Below are positions 1 through 6,439 of a stretch of DNA of 18,637 bases, one piece after another (position 1 is the stretch's first letter; every line of letters starts with the position of its first letter). This stretch comes from JACCVL01 sp038232655 (GTDB lineage: Bacteria > Actinomycetota > Actinomycetes > Propionibacteriales > Nocardioidaceae): positions 1 to 18,637 of the forward strand of contig JBBSNM010000055.1 in the NCBI GenBank assembly GCA_038232655.1. The letters are read 5' to 3'. Position numbers and translations under genes: made by a program. The notes beneath the pieces are model-generated. The model was given only the letters and a program-made list of their open reading frames with translations, did no database searches and was not told the DNA's origin.

Positions 1-740
1 CGAAGGTTGTCCTCGATGCGGGTGTTGTACCGCTCGGAGGCGGCGACCCCGGCCGCGAACAGCGCCCGCCCGTCCAACGCGACCCACCGCGGCGACCCGT
101 CTTCCAAGTCGACTGTGGCGCGGACCTTGTTGGACACCGCCACATGGGTGTGCAGGTCCGGATCGCCCAGCCGAGAGTCCCGATGGTCGAACGAGGCAGC
201 GATCAGCCCATGGGTCTCGACCTGGGCGACACCGCCGCCGCCCAACCGGGTGAACGCCGCCTGCTGCTCCAGCCAGCCCAGCACGTCGGCGACCGCGTCG
301 CGGTGCGCCGCCTGCACCTCACCCCGGACCGTGTCGCCGGCGAGACCCCACAGCACCGACACCGACTTCACCGGGGTGAACACCAGGTCGTAGCCGGCCA
401 CCGCACGCCGGGTGCTGTCGGCGTAGACCGGGAACGGCCGACCCAACGACGCCACCCGCGCCGCCTCCCGCGGCGAGCCGCCCAACGCCTGCTCGGCGGC
501 GACGATGTGCTCGGCGTCGGGATGCATCCCCTTCCCGAACAGCGCCACCATCTGCCGCTCCGACACCGGCCCGGACACCCCCACGTCGGCCGCACCCGCC
601 CCCAGCCACCGGCCCGGCGGGGTGCCCGTCGCGGTGTAGTAGCCCGCCAAACCCGCACCCCCGCGCCGCTGGTCGGCCGAGGCGACCTGACGGGTCAGAT
701 ACCGGTAGCCATCCCCAGCCGACAGCTTGTGCACCGTCAT
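1..740 (-). CDS. MobF-family (TrwC/TraA-type) conjugative relaxase, N-terminal part
   Basis: Only the first 246 residues are in the window and the gene runs off the left edge. MobF relaxases nick oriT, stay covalently bound to the 5' end through a tyrosine, and usually carry a C-terminal helicase, which is not visible here. The N-terminus MTVHKLSAGDGYRYLTRQVA is typical of actinobacterial family members, with candidate catalytic tyrosines Y12/Y14 (and Y34/Y35). The metal-binding histidine triad is present: H186 in SFDHRDSR, then H197 and H199 in GDPDLHTHV. The ATG at 740 is chosen by family resemblance, with a weak G-rich stretch upstream. The frame stays open upstream of this ATG, across the tRNA fragment, so no stop bounds the start. 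The gene reads away from the attachment site, into the element. Confidence 0.88.
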   Translation of the reverse strand, partial: MTVHKLSAGDGYRYLTRQVASADQRRGGAGLAGYYTATGTPPGRWLGAGAADVGVSGPVSERQMVALFGKGMHPDAEHIVAAEQALGGSPREAARVASLGRPFPVYADSTRRAVAGYDLVFTPVKSVSVLWGLAGDTVRGEVQAAHRDAVADVLGWLEQQAAFTRLGGGGVAQVETHGLIAASFDHRDSRLGDPDLHTHVAVSNKVRATVDLEDGSPRWVALDGRALFAAGVAASERYNTRIEDNL

Positions 741-848
741 CACCGGACCGACACCCCCGAGGTCGCCGGCGTCCGTGCCAGATTCCTGCCAGATCGCACG
801 GCTAACCGACGACACTCGGGTCCGCTCACGGAGAGACGAGCAGCGCGA

Positions 849-880
849 CGAGCGGCCTGACGCTCGGGCGGCGAACCGCC
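849..880. repeat. Two adjacent short inverted repeats beside the att site
   Basis: CGAGCG (849-854) and CGCTCG (861-866) form a 6-bp stem with a 6-nt loop. Directly after it, GGCGG (867-871) and CCGCC (876-880) form a 5-bp stem with loop CGAA. They lie between the relaxase start and the tRNA fragment, in a 156-bp stretch without a recognisable gene. oriT sites of MobF systems and arm sites of tyrosine integrases both commonly lie in such places. No T-tract follows, so an intrinsic terminator is less likely. The function is inferred from position only. Confidence 0.4.
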
Positions 881-896
881 GGTTACCTGCACTTCC

Positions 897-941
897 TTTG
901 CAAGGCGGGGGTTGAGGGTTCGAGTCCCTTCGTCTCCACCA
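897..941 (+). other. tRNA-Ala(TGC) 3'-half fragment: putative attachment site
   Basis: The stretch follows a tRNA from anticodon loop to CCA. Loop TTTGCAA (897-903) contains anticodon TGC at 899-901, then come a 3' anticodon stem strand, a 5-nt variable loop, a T stem GAGGG/CCCTT (914-918/926-930) around TTCGAGT, acceptor strand CGTCTCC (931-937), A73 and encoded CCA (939-941). U at position 70 (935) suits the G3:U70 identity pair of tRNA-Ala. The 5' half is missing: nothing from about 866 to 896 gives a D arm or acceptor strand, and the anticodon stem CTTCC/GGCGG is mismatched. Such a 45-nt tail is the usual core att site of integrases that target tRNA genes. A simple degenerate tRNA pseudogene is the alternative. 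Confidence 0.75.
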
Positions 942-942
942 A

Positions 943-1249
943 CCGGCGTGCAGGGCGACGAACTCGCCGGGGGTGATGCCTACGACCGTGAGAAATCGCG
1001 GATGGAGTGGGGCTGATCCGCGTATCCGAGCGTCGCCGCGACCTCGCCGAGGGTCGTCGAGCGCCTCCGGAGACGTTCGGTCGACTCTTGTAGCCGTCGA
1101 CGCTGGATGAGCCACTTCGGCGTCAGGCCGAGCCGGCGACGTACGAGCCGTTGCAGCGCACGCTCGGACACGCCGAGGGCGTCGCAGACTTGCGCCACCC
1201 GGGTGACGGTCGGTGGCCGCGTACACCGATCGGTCCCGGACGTCGAACA
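943..1249 (-). pseudogene. AraC-family regulator remnant, C-terminal DNA-binding domain, frameshifted
   Basis: One minus-strand frame (1249 to 980) encodes an AraC/XylS-type double helix-turn-helix: VAQVCDALGVSERALQRLV, then TTLGEVAATLGYADQPHSIR. The frame ends at TAG (980-982). Restoring one base near 983-990 extends it with VVGITPGEFVALHAGW, the normal C-terminal end of such a domain. An in-frame TGA at 1250-1252 cuts it off from any N-terminal sensor domain, and none is recognisable further upstream. Both lesions suggest a decaying gene next to the element junction. The DNA between it and the fhuF-like gene (1250-1357) shows no recognisable gene. Confidence 0.65.
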
Positions 1250-1357
1250 TCAAGGTGCACACCGTGGCCCGGCTGCTGGTCGACGCCGTCGGTCACGGTG
1301 CCGAGCTGGCCAGCCCGGACACCCCGCGCTGGTTGAGCTCGCGGAAAAACGGCGCGG

Positions 1358-2158
1358 TCACCAGCTCGTCGCCTGTCGGCGACGCTCCGCCGCACCCACC
1401 CGCGGGCACGTGACGCACGCGGCCACCTCCGGGACGCGGTAGAGGTAGCAGCAGCTGTAGCGCCGCCGGGTCCAGTGCGACCGCCCCCGCTCGTCGACGA
1501 TCTGGTGCAGCGTGGAGCCACCGACCAGCGGGGGAGCCCGCAGGACGAGGTCGGCCTCATCGGCGGCCCGCGACATGTCCCCACTGACCCACCCGGCGGC
1601 CAGGAACGCCACGTCGACGGCGTCGGTGACCGCGGCCCACAGCCCCCGGCGGCCGATCCGCGTCGTCGGTGCGTAGACCGCCAGCAGCTGCCGGGCATGG
1701 GCCACCACCCGGGCGCGCAGCAGCCTCGCCAGCACGTCGAGGTCATCGAGCACCCGTGCCGACGAGTCGCCGGCGGCCGGATCGTCGGGCAGGCAGCCGA
1801 AGCCGGTGGATGTGACGGCGGTGGTGTCGGCGGGGGAGCCGGGGACGCCCAGACGCAGCCAGACCCGGTCGGGCGTCAGCTCGGGCACCCGGCGGTCGAG
1901 GTGGAACACGCCGACCGCGGGCAGCGCGATCGCGGCCAGCCACCAGTCGAGCACCAGGCCCTGGCCGGTGAGCCGGCCGTCGTCGACACCCCCGCCGTAC
2001 GCGGCGGCGGCGTCCTGCTGCCAGCCGACGAGCCGGCCCGGCCGGTCGAGCAGGTCGCTGCAGACCACCCACCCCGCGCGCTCGTCGGTCGTGGTTGTCA
2101 GCCTCGTCCAGGAGATGCCGGCGTCCAGCCGGGCCAGGCTCTGGGCCATCGTTGCCAC
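1358..2158 (-). CDS. FhuF-like [2Fe-2S] protein, putative ferric-siderophore reductase
   Basis: This 266-residue protein ends with the FhuF signature C-C-x10-C-x2-C (C236, C237, C248, C251), which binds an unusual [2Fe-2S] cluster. Family members reduce ferric iron in imported siderophores at the cytoplasmic side, and no signal peptide is visible here. The N-terminal two thirds is typical of this poorly conserved family and carries no motif that can be assigned. The start is GTG at 2158; ATG at 2149 is equally possible. No Shine-Dalgarno is seen, and a TAGCGT -10-like hexamer lies 7 nt before the GTG, suggesting a leaderless message. No siderophore transporter is in the window, so the substrate is unknown. 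The gene diverges from mscR. Confidence 0.75.
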   Translation of the reverse strand: MATMAQSLARLDAGISWTRLTTTTDERAGWVVCSDLLDRPGRLVGWQQDAAAAYGGGVDDGRLTGQGLVLDWWLAAIALPAVGVFHLDRRVPELTPDRVWLRLGVPGSPADTTAVTSTGFGCLPDDPAAGDSSARVLDDLDVLARLLRARVVAHARQLLAVYAPTTRIGRRGLWAAVTDAVDVAFLAAGWVSGDMSRAADEADLVLRAPPLVGGSTLHQIVDERGRSHWTRRRYSCCYLYRVPEVAACVTCPRVGAAERRRQATSW

Positions 2159-2181
2159 GCTGCCGACGCTATCGTCGGCCC
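2159..2181. promoter_or_regulatory. Compact divergent promoter with perfect inverted repeat
   Basis: Only 23 bp separate the divergent starts of the fhuF-like gene and mscR. They hold a perfect 7-bp inverted repeat, GCCGACG-ctat-CGTCGGC (2162-2179). On the + strand TATCGT (2170-2175) fits the actinobacterial -10 pattern TANNNT and ends 6 nt before the mscR ATG. On the - strand TAGCGT (2171-2166) ends 7 nt before the fhuF GTG. Neither gene has a Shine-Dalgarno. Both may be transcribed leaderless from overlapping -10 elements, with the repeat as an operator. This is inference from sequence spacing. Confidence 0.5.
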
Positions 2182-3267
2182 ATGCCGCAGACAGTCAGAG
2201 GAGTCGTTGCCCACGCCAAGGGCGAGCCGGTCACCCTGGAGCAGATCGAGGTGCCAGACCCCGGACCCGGTGAGGTGGTGGTCTCCGTGCAGGCCTGCGG
2301 GGTGTGCCACACCGACCTGCACTACCGCGAGGGCGGCATTAACGACGAGTTCCCCTTCCTGCTCGGGCACGAGGCGGCCGGGCACGTCGAGCAGGTCGGC
2401 GCCGGTGTTGTCGACGTCGCTGTCGGTGACTTCGTGGTGCTCAACTGGCGCGCGGTCTGTGGCAGCTGCCGAGCCTGCAAGCGCGGGCGCCCCTGGTACT
2501 GCTTCGCCACCCACAACGCCAGCCAGCCGATGACCCTCGCCGACGGCACCGCGCTGTCGCCCGCCCTGGGGATCGGCGCCTTCGCCGACAAGACGCTCGT
2601 GCACGCCGGGCAGTGCACCAAGGTCGACCCGGCCGCCTCACCGGCGGCCGCGGGGCTGCTGGGGTGCGGGGTGATGGCGGGCCTAGGCGCAGCGATCAAC
2701 ACTGGCGGGGTGACGCGGGGGGATAGCGTGGCCGTGCTCGGCTGCGGCGGGGTGGGCAACGCCGCGATCGCCGGTGCCCGGCTGGCCGGTGCCGCCACGA
2801 TCGTCGCCGTCGACATCGACGCGAAGAAGCTGCGCTGGGCCGAGGGCCTCGGCGCCACCGACACCGTGGACGCGACCGCCGGCGACGTGGTCGAGGCGAT
2901 CCGGGAGCGAACCGGCGGGTTCGGCGCCGACGTGGTGATCGACGCCGTCGGGCGCCCCGAGACCTGGACGCAGGCCTTCTACGCCCGCGACCTCGCCGGC
3001 ACCGTGGTGCTGGTCGGCGTGCCCACCCCGCAGATGACGGTGCAGCTGCCGCTGCTCGACGTCTTCGGCCGGGGCGGTGCGCTGAAGTCGAGCTGGTACG
3101 GGGACTGCCTGCCCGAGCGCGACTTCCCGATGCTCGTCGACCTCTACCAGCAGGGCCGGCTCGACCTGGACGCGTTCGTGTCCGAGACCATCGGCATCGA
3201 CGACGTCGAGGCAGCGTTCGACAAGATGCATCGCGGCGAGGTGCTGCGTTCGGTGGTCATGTTCTGA
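2182..3267 (+). CDS. mscR: S-(hydroxymethyl)mycothiol dehydrogenase (mycothiol-dependent formaldehyde dehydrogenase)
   Basis: This zinc-dependent medium-chain dehydrogenase has 361 residues, the usual length of the mycothiol-dependent family. It oxidises S-hydroxymethylmycothiol, formed from formaldehyde and mycothiol, to S-formylmycothiol with NAD; the family also reduces S-nitrosomycothiol. Visible features are catalytic zinc ligands C42 and H63-E64 plus C162, structural zinc cysteines C93, C96, C99 and C107, a Rossmann GCGGVG at 187-192, and D211 after the second beta strand, favouring NAD. ATG at 2182 gives the family-typical start MPQTVRGVVA and is preceded by a possible leaderless -10 rather than an SD. 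The downstream membrane protein frame overlaps its TGA, and the MBL-fold hydrolase that usually neighbours mscR comes next. Confidence 0.92.
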   Translation: MPQTVRGVVAHAKGEPVTLEQIEVPDPGPGEVVVSVQACGVCHTDLHYREGGINDEFPFLLGHEAAGHVEQVGAGVVDVAVGDFVVLNWRAVCGSCRACKRGRPWYCFATHNASQPMTLADGTALSPALGIGAFADKTLVHAGQCTKVDPAASPAAAGLLGCGVMAGLGAAINTGGVTRGDSVAVLGCGGVGNAAIAGARLAGAATIVAVDIDAKKLRWAEGLGATDTVDATAGDVVEAIRERTGGFGADVVIDAVGRPETWTQAFYARDLAGTVVLVGVPTPQMTVQLPLLDVFGRGGALKSSWYGDCLPERDFPMLVDLYQQGRLDLDAFVSETIGIDDVEAAFDKMHRGEVLRSVVMF

Positions 3268-3299
3268 GCAGCACCCGCAGCCTGAGCAGCACCCGCAGC
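3264..3299 (+). repeat. Perfect 18-bp tandem duplication across the mscR stop
   Basis: CTGAGCAGCACCCGCAGC occurs twice without interruption (3264-3281 and 3282-3299). The first copy includes the mscR stop codon TGA (3265-3267). In the frame of the following membrane protein each copy reads LSSTRS. The duplication lies exactly where that gene's start should be. Confidence 0.9.
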
Positions 3300-4424
3300 A
3301 CGACGCACGACGGCGCGGGCCGCCTCACTGGGGTCGACGCCGCCCGGGGGGTCGCCCTGGTGGCGATGATGGCGGTGCACGTGCTGCCCGGCATCGACCC
3401 CGACGGCACCCTCACGCTCACCGACAGCATCGCCCGCGGCCGCGCGTCTGCCGCCTTCGCCGTGCTAGCGGGCGTGGCGCTGAGCCTGGCCCACGGGGGG
3501 CGCACCCCGCTCAGAGCCGGCGCCTGGGCAGGAGCCGGAGCCGGCCTGCTGGTCCGCTGCGTGCTGATCGGCGCGCTGGGGCTGACCCTCGGTGGCCTCG
3601 ACTCCGGGGTGGCGGTGATCCTCACCTACTACGCCGTGCTGTTCGCCCTCGCCGCGCCCCTGCTCGCCCTGCGCGCGGCGACCCTGGCCCGGCTGGCCGC
3701 CGGCTGCTGCCTGCTCGCACCGGCGGCCGCCCAGCTGCTGCGGGCCGACCTGGCACCCAAACGCGGCCCCAGCCCCTCCTGGGGCGACCTCGCCGACCCG
3801 GGGACGCTGGTCGCCGAGCTCACGTTGACCGGCTACTACCCCGTGCTGGTGTGGACGACGTACCTGTGCGCGGGTCTCGCGATCGGCAGGCTGCAGCTGA
3901 CCGCGCGCCGGGTCGCCGCTGGCGTGCTGGTGGCCGGCGCAGTCCTCGCGACCGGCAGCGTGCTGGCCTCGCGGTGGCTGGTGGCTCGCGGCATCGACAG
4001 CGGCGCGCTGCCGGCCGATGCCGCCGAGGTGTCGTTCAGCGGGACCGTCCCCACCGACAGCTGGTGGTGGCTGGCGGTCGACTCACCGCACACGGGCACC
4101 CCGCTGGACCTGGCGCACACGACCGGCACCGCGCTGCTGCTGCTGGGCGCGCTGCTGCTGGTCGCCCGCCCGGCCGGGTGGCTGCTGCTGCCGCTGGTGT
4201 GGACCGGCAGCATGACGCTGACCCTCTACAGCGCGCACGTGGCCGCGCTGGCGAGCGGCTTCGGCCCCGCAGACCCCGAGCGGCTGTACCTGCTGCATCT
4301 GCTCGTCGCGGTGGCGCTGGCGGTGGGCTGGCGGTCCTGGCACGGCCGTGGTCCGCTCGAGCAGCTGGTCTCCTGGCCGTCGCGGGCCACGGCCCGGGTC
4401 GTGGCAGGCCAGCAGGTTGGCTAA
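3264..4424 (+). CDS. Polytopic acyltransferase-like membrane protein (HGSNAT/DUF1624- or DUF418-type)
   Basis: The hydrophobic protein has roughly ten membrane segments. It opens with the family signature RLTGVDAARGVALVAMMAVH (D25, R28-G29, H39 counted from 3264) and nears its end with GSMTLTLYSAHVAAL, as in the heparan-alpha-glucosaminide N-acetyltransferase catalytic domain family, whose members move acyl groups across membranes; the substrate here is unknown. The start is a problem. The first ATG/GTG in frame is GTG at 3360, but that removes D25-R28-G29. The only upstream options are CTG codons at 3264 (in CTGA, overlapping the mscR stop) and 3282. The coordinates assume CTG 3264 with coupled reinitiation, which is unproven. 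The gene sits between mscR and the MBL-fold gene and ends 9 bp before the latter. Confidence 0.7.
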   Translation: MSSTRSLSSTRSTTHDGAGRLTGVDAARGVALVAMMAVHVLPGIDPDGTLTLTDSIARGRASAAFAVLAGVALSLAHGGRTPLRAGAWAGAGAGLLVRCVLIGALGLTLGGLDSGVAVILTYYAVLFALAAPLLALRAATLARLAAGCCLLAPAAAQLLRADLAPKRGPSPSWGDLADPGTLVAELTLTGYYPVLVWTTYLCAGLAIGRLQLTARRVAAGVLVAGAVLATGSVLASRWLVARGIDSGALPADAAEVSFSGTVPTDSWWWLAVDSPHTGTPLDLAHTTGTALLLLGALLLVARPAGWLLLPLVWTGSMTLTLYSAHVAALASGFGPADPERLYLLHLLVAVALAVGWRSWHGRGPLEQLVSWPSRATARVVAGQQVG

Positions 4425-4433
4425 CGTGCGGGG

Positions 4434-5045
4434 ATGGTCAGCAACGTCGGCATCGACCGGGTCGTCACGTCCGGCACCTTCTCGCTCGACGGCGAGACGT
4501 TCGACGTCGACAACAACGTGTGGGTCGTCGGCGACGACCGCCAGGTCGTCATCGTCGACGCCGCGCACGACTCGCGGCCGATCATCGACGCGGTCGGCGA
4601 GCGCGAGGTCGTCGCCCTGGTGCTCACCCACGCGCACGACGACCACATCAGCGCCGCCGCCGACGTCCGGGCCGCCACCGGTGCCCCGACGTGGTTGCAC
4701 CCCGACGACCGGATGCTGTGGGAGGCCGTCTACTCGACCCCGCCTCAGCACGATCTGCTGGACGGCACTGCCCTGCACGTCGGCGGCATCGAGCTGACAG
4801 CGCTGCACACCCCGGGCCACTCGCCCGGCAGCTGCTGCTTGCACGCGCCGTCGCTTGGGGTGCTCTTCAGCGGCGACACCCTGTTCGACGGTGGACCGGG
4901 CGCCACCGGCCGGTCGTACTCCGACCGCCCGACGATCGAGGCCTCCATCCGCGGGCGGCTGTTCGCCCTGCCACCGGACACGGTGGTGCACACCGGGCAC
5001 GGCACCGACACCACCATCGCCGCCGAGGCGGCGCGGACCTGGTAG
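4434..5045 (+). CDS. Metallo-beta-lactamase-fold hydrolase, candidate S-formylmycothiol hydrolase
   Basis: This 203-residue MBL-fold enzyme has a complete glyoxalase-II-like metal site: H66, H68, D70 and H71 in LTHAHDDH, H129 in TPGHSPGS, D148 in SGDTLF and H189 in HTGHG. Enzymes of this group often hydrolyse thioesters. Homologues lie directly beside mscR in Mycobacterium (Rv2260) and Corynebacterium, so hydrolysis of S-formylmycothiol to formate and mycothiol is a reasonable but unproven role. ATG at 4434 follows GCGGGG very closely, so initiation probably depends on coupling to the upstream stop (4422-4424). A strong stem-loop begins at its stop codon. Confidence 0.82.
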   Translation: MVSNVGIDRVVTSGTFSLDGETFDVDNNVWVVGDDRQVVIVDAAHDSRPIIDAVGEREVVALVLTHAHDDHISAAADVRAATGAPTWLHPDDRMLWEAVYSTPPQHDLLDGTALHVGGIELTALHTPGHSPGSCCLHAPSLGVLFSGDTLFDGGPGATGRSYSDRPTIEASIRGRLFALPPDTVVHTGHGTDTTIAAEAARTW

Positions 5046-5072
5046 CGGCCGTCCCGCGTGGGGACGGTCCGC
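5045..5072 (+). terminator. Stem-loop after the mscR cluster, terminator-like
   Basis: CCGTCCC (5049-5055) pairs with GGGACGG (5061-5067) around GCGTG, extended by GCGG (5045-5048) with CCGC (5069-5072) across one bulged T. The stem starts at the stop codon of the MBL-fold gene and precedes glyA by about 60 bp. No T-tract follows, so it could instead be a Rho-associated or mRNA-stabilising hairpin. Confidence 0.45.
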
Positions 5073-5133
5073 TCGGGGTGAGAGCATGGACGTCGATCGA
5101 CCCGGCAGCATCATCGGCCAACCGGAGGCACCC

Positions 5134-6435
5134 GTGACCCACCACCCCGACGCCCTGCACGGCCAGTCGCTGGCCGACTTCGACCCCGAGGTCGCCGCCG
5201 CCGTCGACGCCGAGCTGCGCCGCCAGCAAACCACCCTGGAGATGATCGCCAGCGAGAACTTCGCTCCGGTGTCGGTGCTGCAGGCCCAAGGCAGCGTGCT
5301 CACGAACAAGTACGCCGAGGGCTACCCGGGCAAGCGCTACTACGGCGGCTGCGAGCACGTCGACGTCACCGAGACGCTCGCGATCGAGCGGGTCAAGGCG
5401 CTCTTCGACGCCGAGTACGCCAACGTGCAGCCGCACTCGGGTGCGCAGGCGAACGCAGCGGCCATGCACGCGCTGATCACCCCCGGCGACACGATCCTCG
5501 GTCTCGACCTGGCCCACGGCGGCCACCTCACCCACGGCATGCGGCTCAACTTCTCGGGCAAGCTCTACCGGGTCGTCGCCTACCACGTCCGCGAGGACAC
5601 CTCCACCGTCGACATGGACGAGGTGCTCTCGCTGGCCAAGGAGCACCAGCCCAAGCTGATCATCGCCGGCTGGTCGGCCTACCCCCGCCAGCTCGACTTC
5701 GCCGCGTTCCGGCAGATCGCCGACGAGGTGGGCGCGACGCTGATGGTCGACATGGCGCACTTCGCCGGCCTGGTGGCCGCCGGCCTGCACCCCAGCCCGT
5801 TGCCGCACGCCGACGTGGTCACCTCGACCACCCACAAGACGCTGTGCGGGCCCCGCGGCGGGCTCGTGCTGACCAACCGCGGCGACCTGGCGAAGAAGTT
5901 CCAGTCGGGCGTGTTCCCCGGTCAGCAGGGCGGGCCGCTCGAGCACGTGATCGCGGCCAAGGCGGTGGCGTTCAAGGCCGCCGCCACCGAGGAGTTCAGG
6001 GACCGCCAGCGCCGCACCGTGCAGGGCGCCCGACAGGTCGCCGAGCGGCTGAACGCCCCCGACATGGCCGAGGCGGGTGTCTCGGTGCTCACCGGCGGCA
6101 CCGACGTGCACCTGGTGCTGGTCGACCTGCGCGACTGCGACCTCGACGGCCGGCAGGCCGAGGACCGGCTGCATGAGATCGGCATCACCGTCAACCGCAA
6201 CGCGGTCCCCTTCGACCCCCGCCCCCCGATGGTGACCTCGGGGTTGCGCATCGGCACGCCCGCCCTGGCCACCCGCGGGTTCGCGGACGAGCAGTTCGCC
6301 GAGGTCGGTGACATCATCGCCGGTGCGCTGCACCCGCGGCGGTCCGACGACGAGCTCGACGCGCTGCGCGCCCGCGTCACCGGGCTCGCCGAGGCGTTCC
6401 CGCTGTATGCCGACATCGTCCCCTTCACCGCCTGA
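5134..6435 (+). CDS. glyA: Serine hydroxymethyltransferase
   Basis: A full-length 433-residue PLP enzyme interconverts serine plus tetrahydrofolate with glycine plus 5,10-methylenetetrahydrofolate, the main cytosolic source of one-carbon units. The PLP lysine is K235 in TSTTHKTLCGPRGG. Other family blocks are IASENF, NKYAEGYPGKRYYGGCEHVD, QPHSGAQAN, MVDMAHFAGLVAAG and the C-terminal TSGLRIGTPA. The start is GTG at 5134, preceded by GGAGG at 5124-5128, the clearest Shine-Dalgarno on this strand. ATG at 5086 lies before the SD and would add an unconserved leader. SURF1 starts 4 bp after the stop. Its place beside the formaldehyde cluster may be metabolic, as both concern one-carbon units, or chance. 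Confidence 0.97.
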   Translation: MTHHPDALHGQSLADFDPEVAAAVDAELRRQQTTLEMIASENFAPVSVLQAQGSVLTNKYAEGYPGKRYYGGCEHVDVTETLAIERVKALFDAEYANVQPHSGAQANAAAMHALITPGDTILGLDLAHGGHLTHGMRLNFSGKLYRVVAYHVREDTSTVDMDEVLSLAKEHQPKLIIAGWSAYPRQLDFAAFRQIADEVGATLMVDMAHFAGLVAAGLHPSPLPHADVVTSTTHKTLCGPRGGLVLTNRGDLAKKFQSGVFPGQQGGPLEHVIAAKAVAFKAAATEEFRDRQRRTVQGARQVAERLNAPDMAEAGVSVLTGGTDVHLVLVDLRDCDLDGRQAEDRLHEIGITVNRNAVPFDPRPPMVTSGLRIGTPALATRGFADEQFAEVGDIIAGALHPRRSDDELDALRARVTGLAEAFPLYADIVPFTA

Positions 6436-6439
6436 GGCG

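Larger units (their letters stand above)
1..941. mobile_element. One end of an integrative conjugative/mobilizable element in tRNA-Ala
   Basis: A MobF relaxase gene starts 157 bp from a tRNA 3'-half fragment (897-941). An element that integrates into the 3' end of a tRNA restores the whole tRNA at one junction and leaves a 3'-half duplicate at the other. Here the fragment has its CCA end pointing right and the relaxase lies to its left, which is the polarity expected of the distal junction, so the rest of the element should lie left of the window with an intact tRNA at its far end. The genes to the right are in ordinary oriC-proximal order, where tRNA-Ala(TGC) is normally found. No integrase is visible, so whether the element is still mobile cannot be judged. 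Confidence 0.7.

Noticed and set aside
828..941. A complete tRNA gene using GGAGAGACG at 830-838 as acceptor strand
   Set aside because: It does not pair in register with CGTCTCC, the distance to the anticodon is too long for a tRNA, and no D arm is present; only the 3' half is supported.
1250..1357. N-terminal sensor domain of the AraC gene
   Set aside because: The three minus-strand frames give only short unrelated peptides (for example one ending FFRELNQRGVSGLASSAP) with stops between; no family could be recognised.
5073..5133. Glycine- or folate-type riboswitch before glyA
   Set aside because: GTGAGAGC and ACCGGAGGCACC slightly resemble glycine aptamer pieces, but the GCCGAAGG-type core and the paired stems are not there; GGAGG is simply the glyA Shine-Dalgarno.
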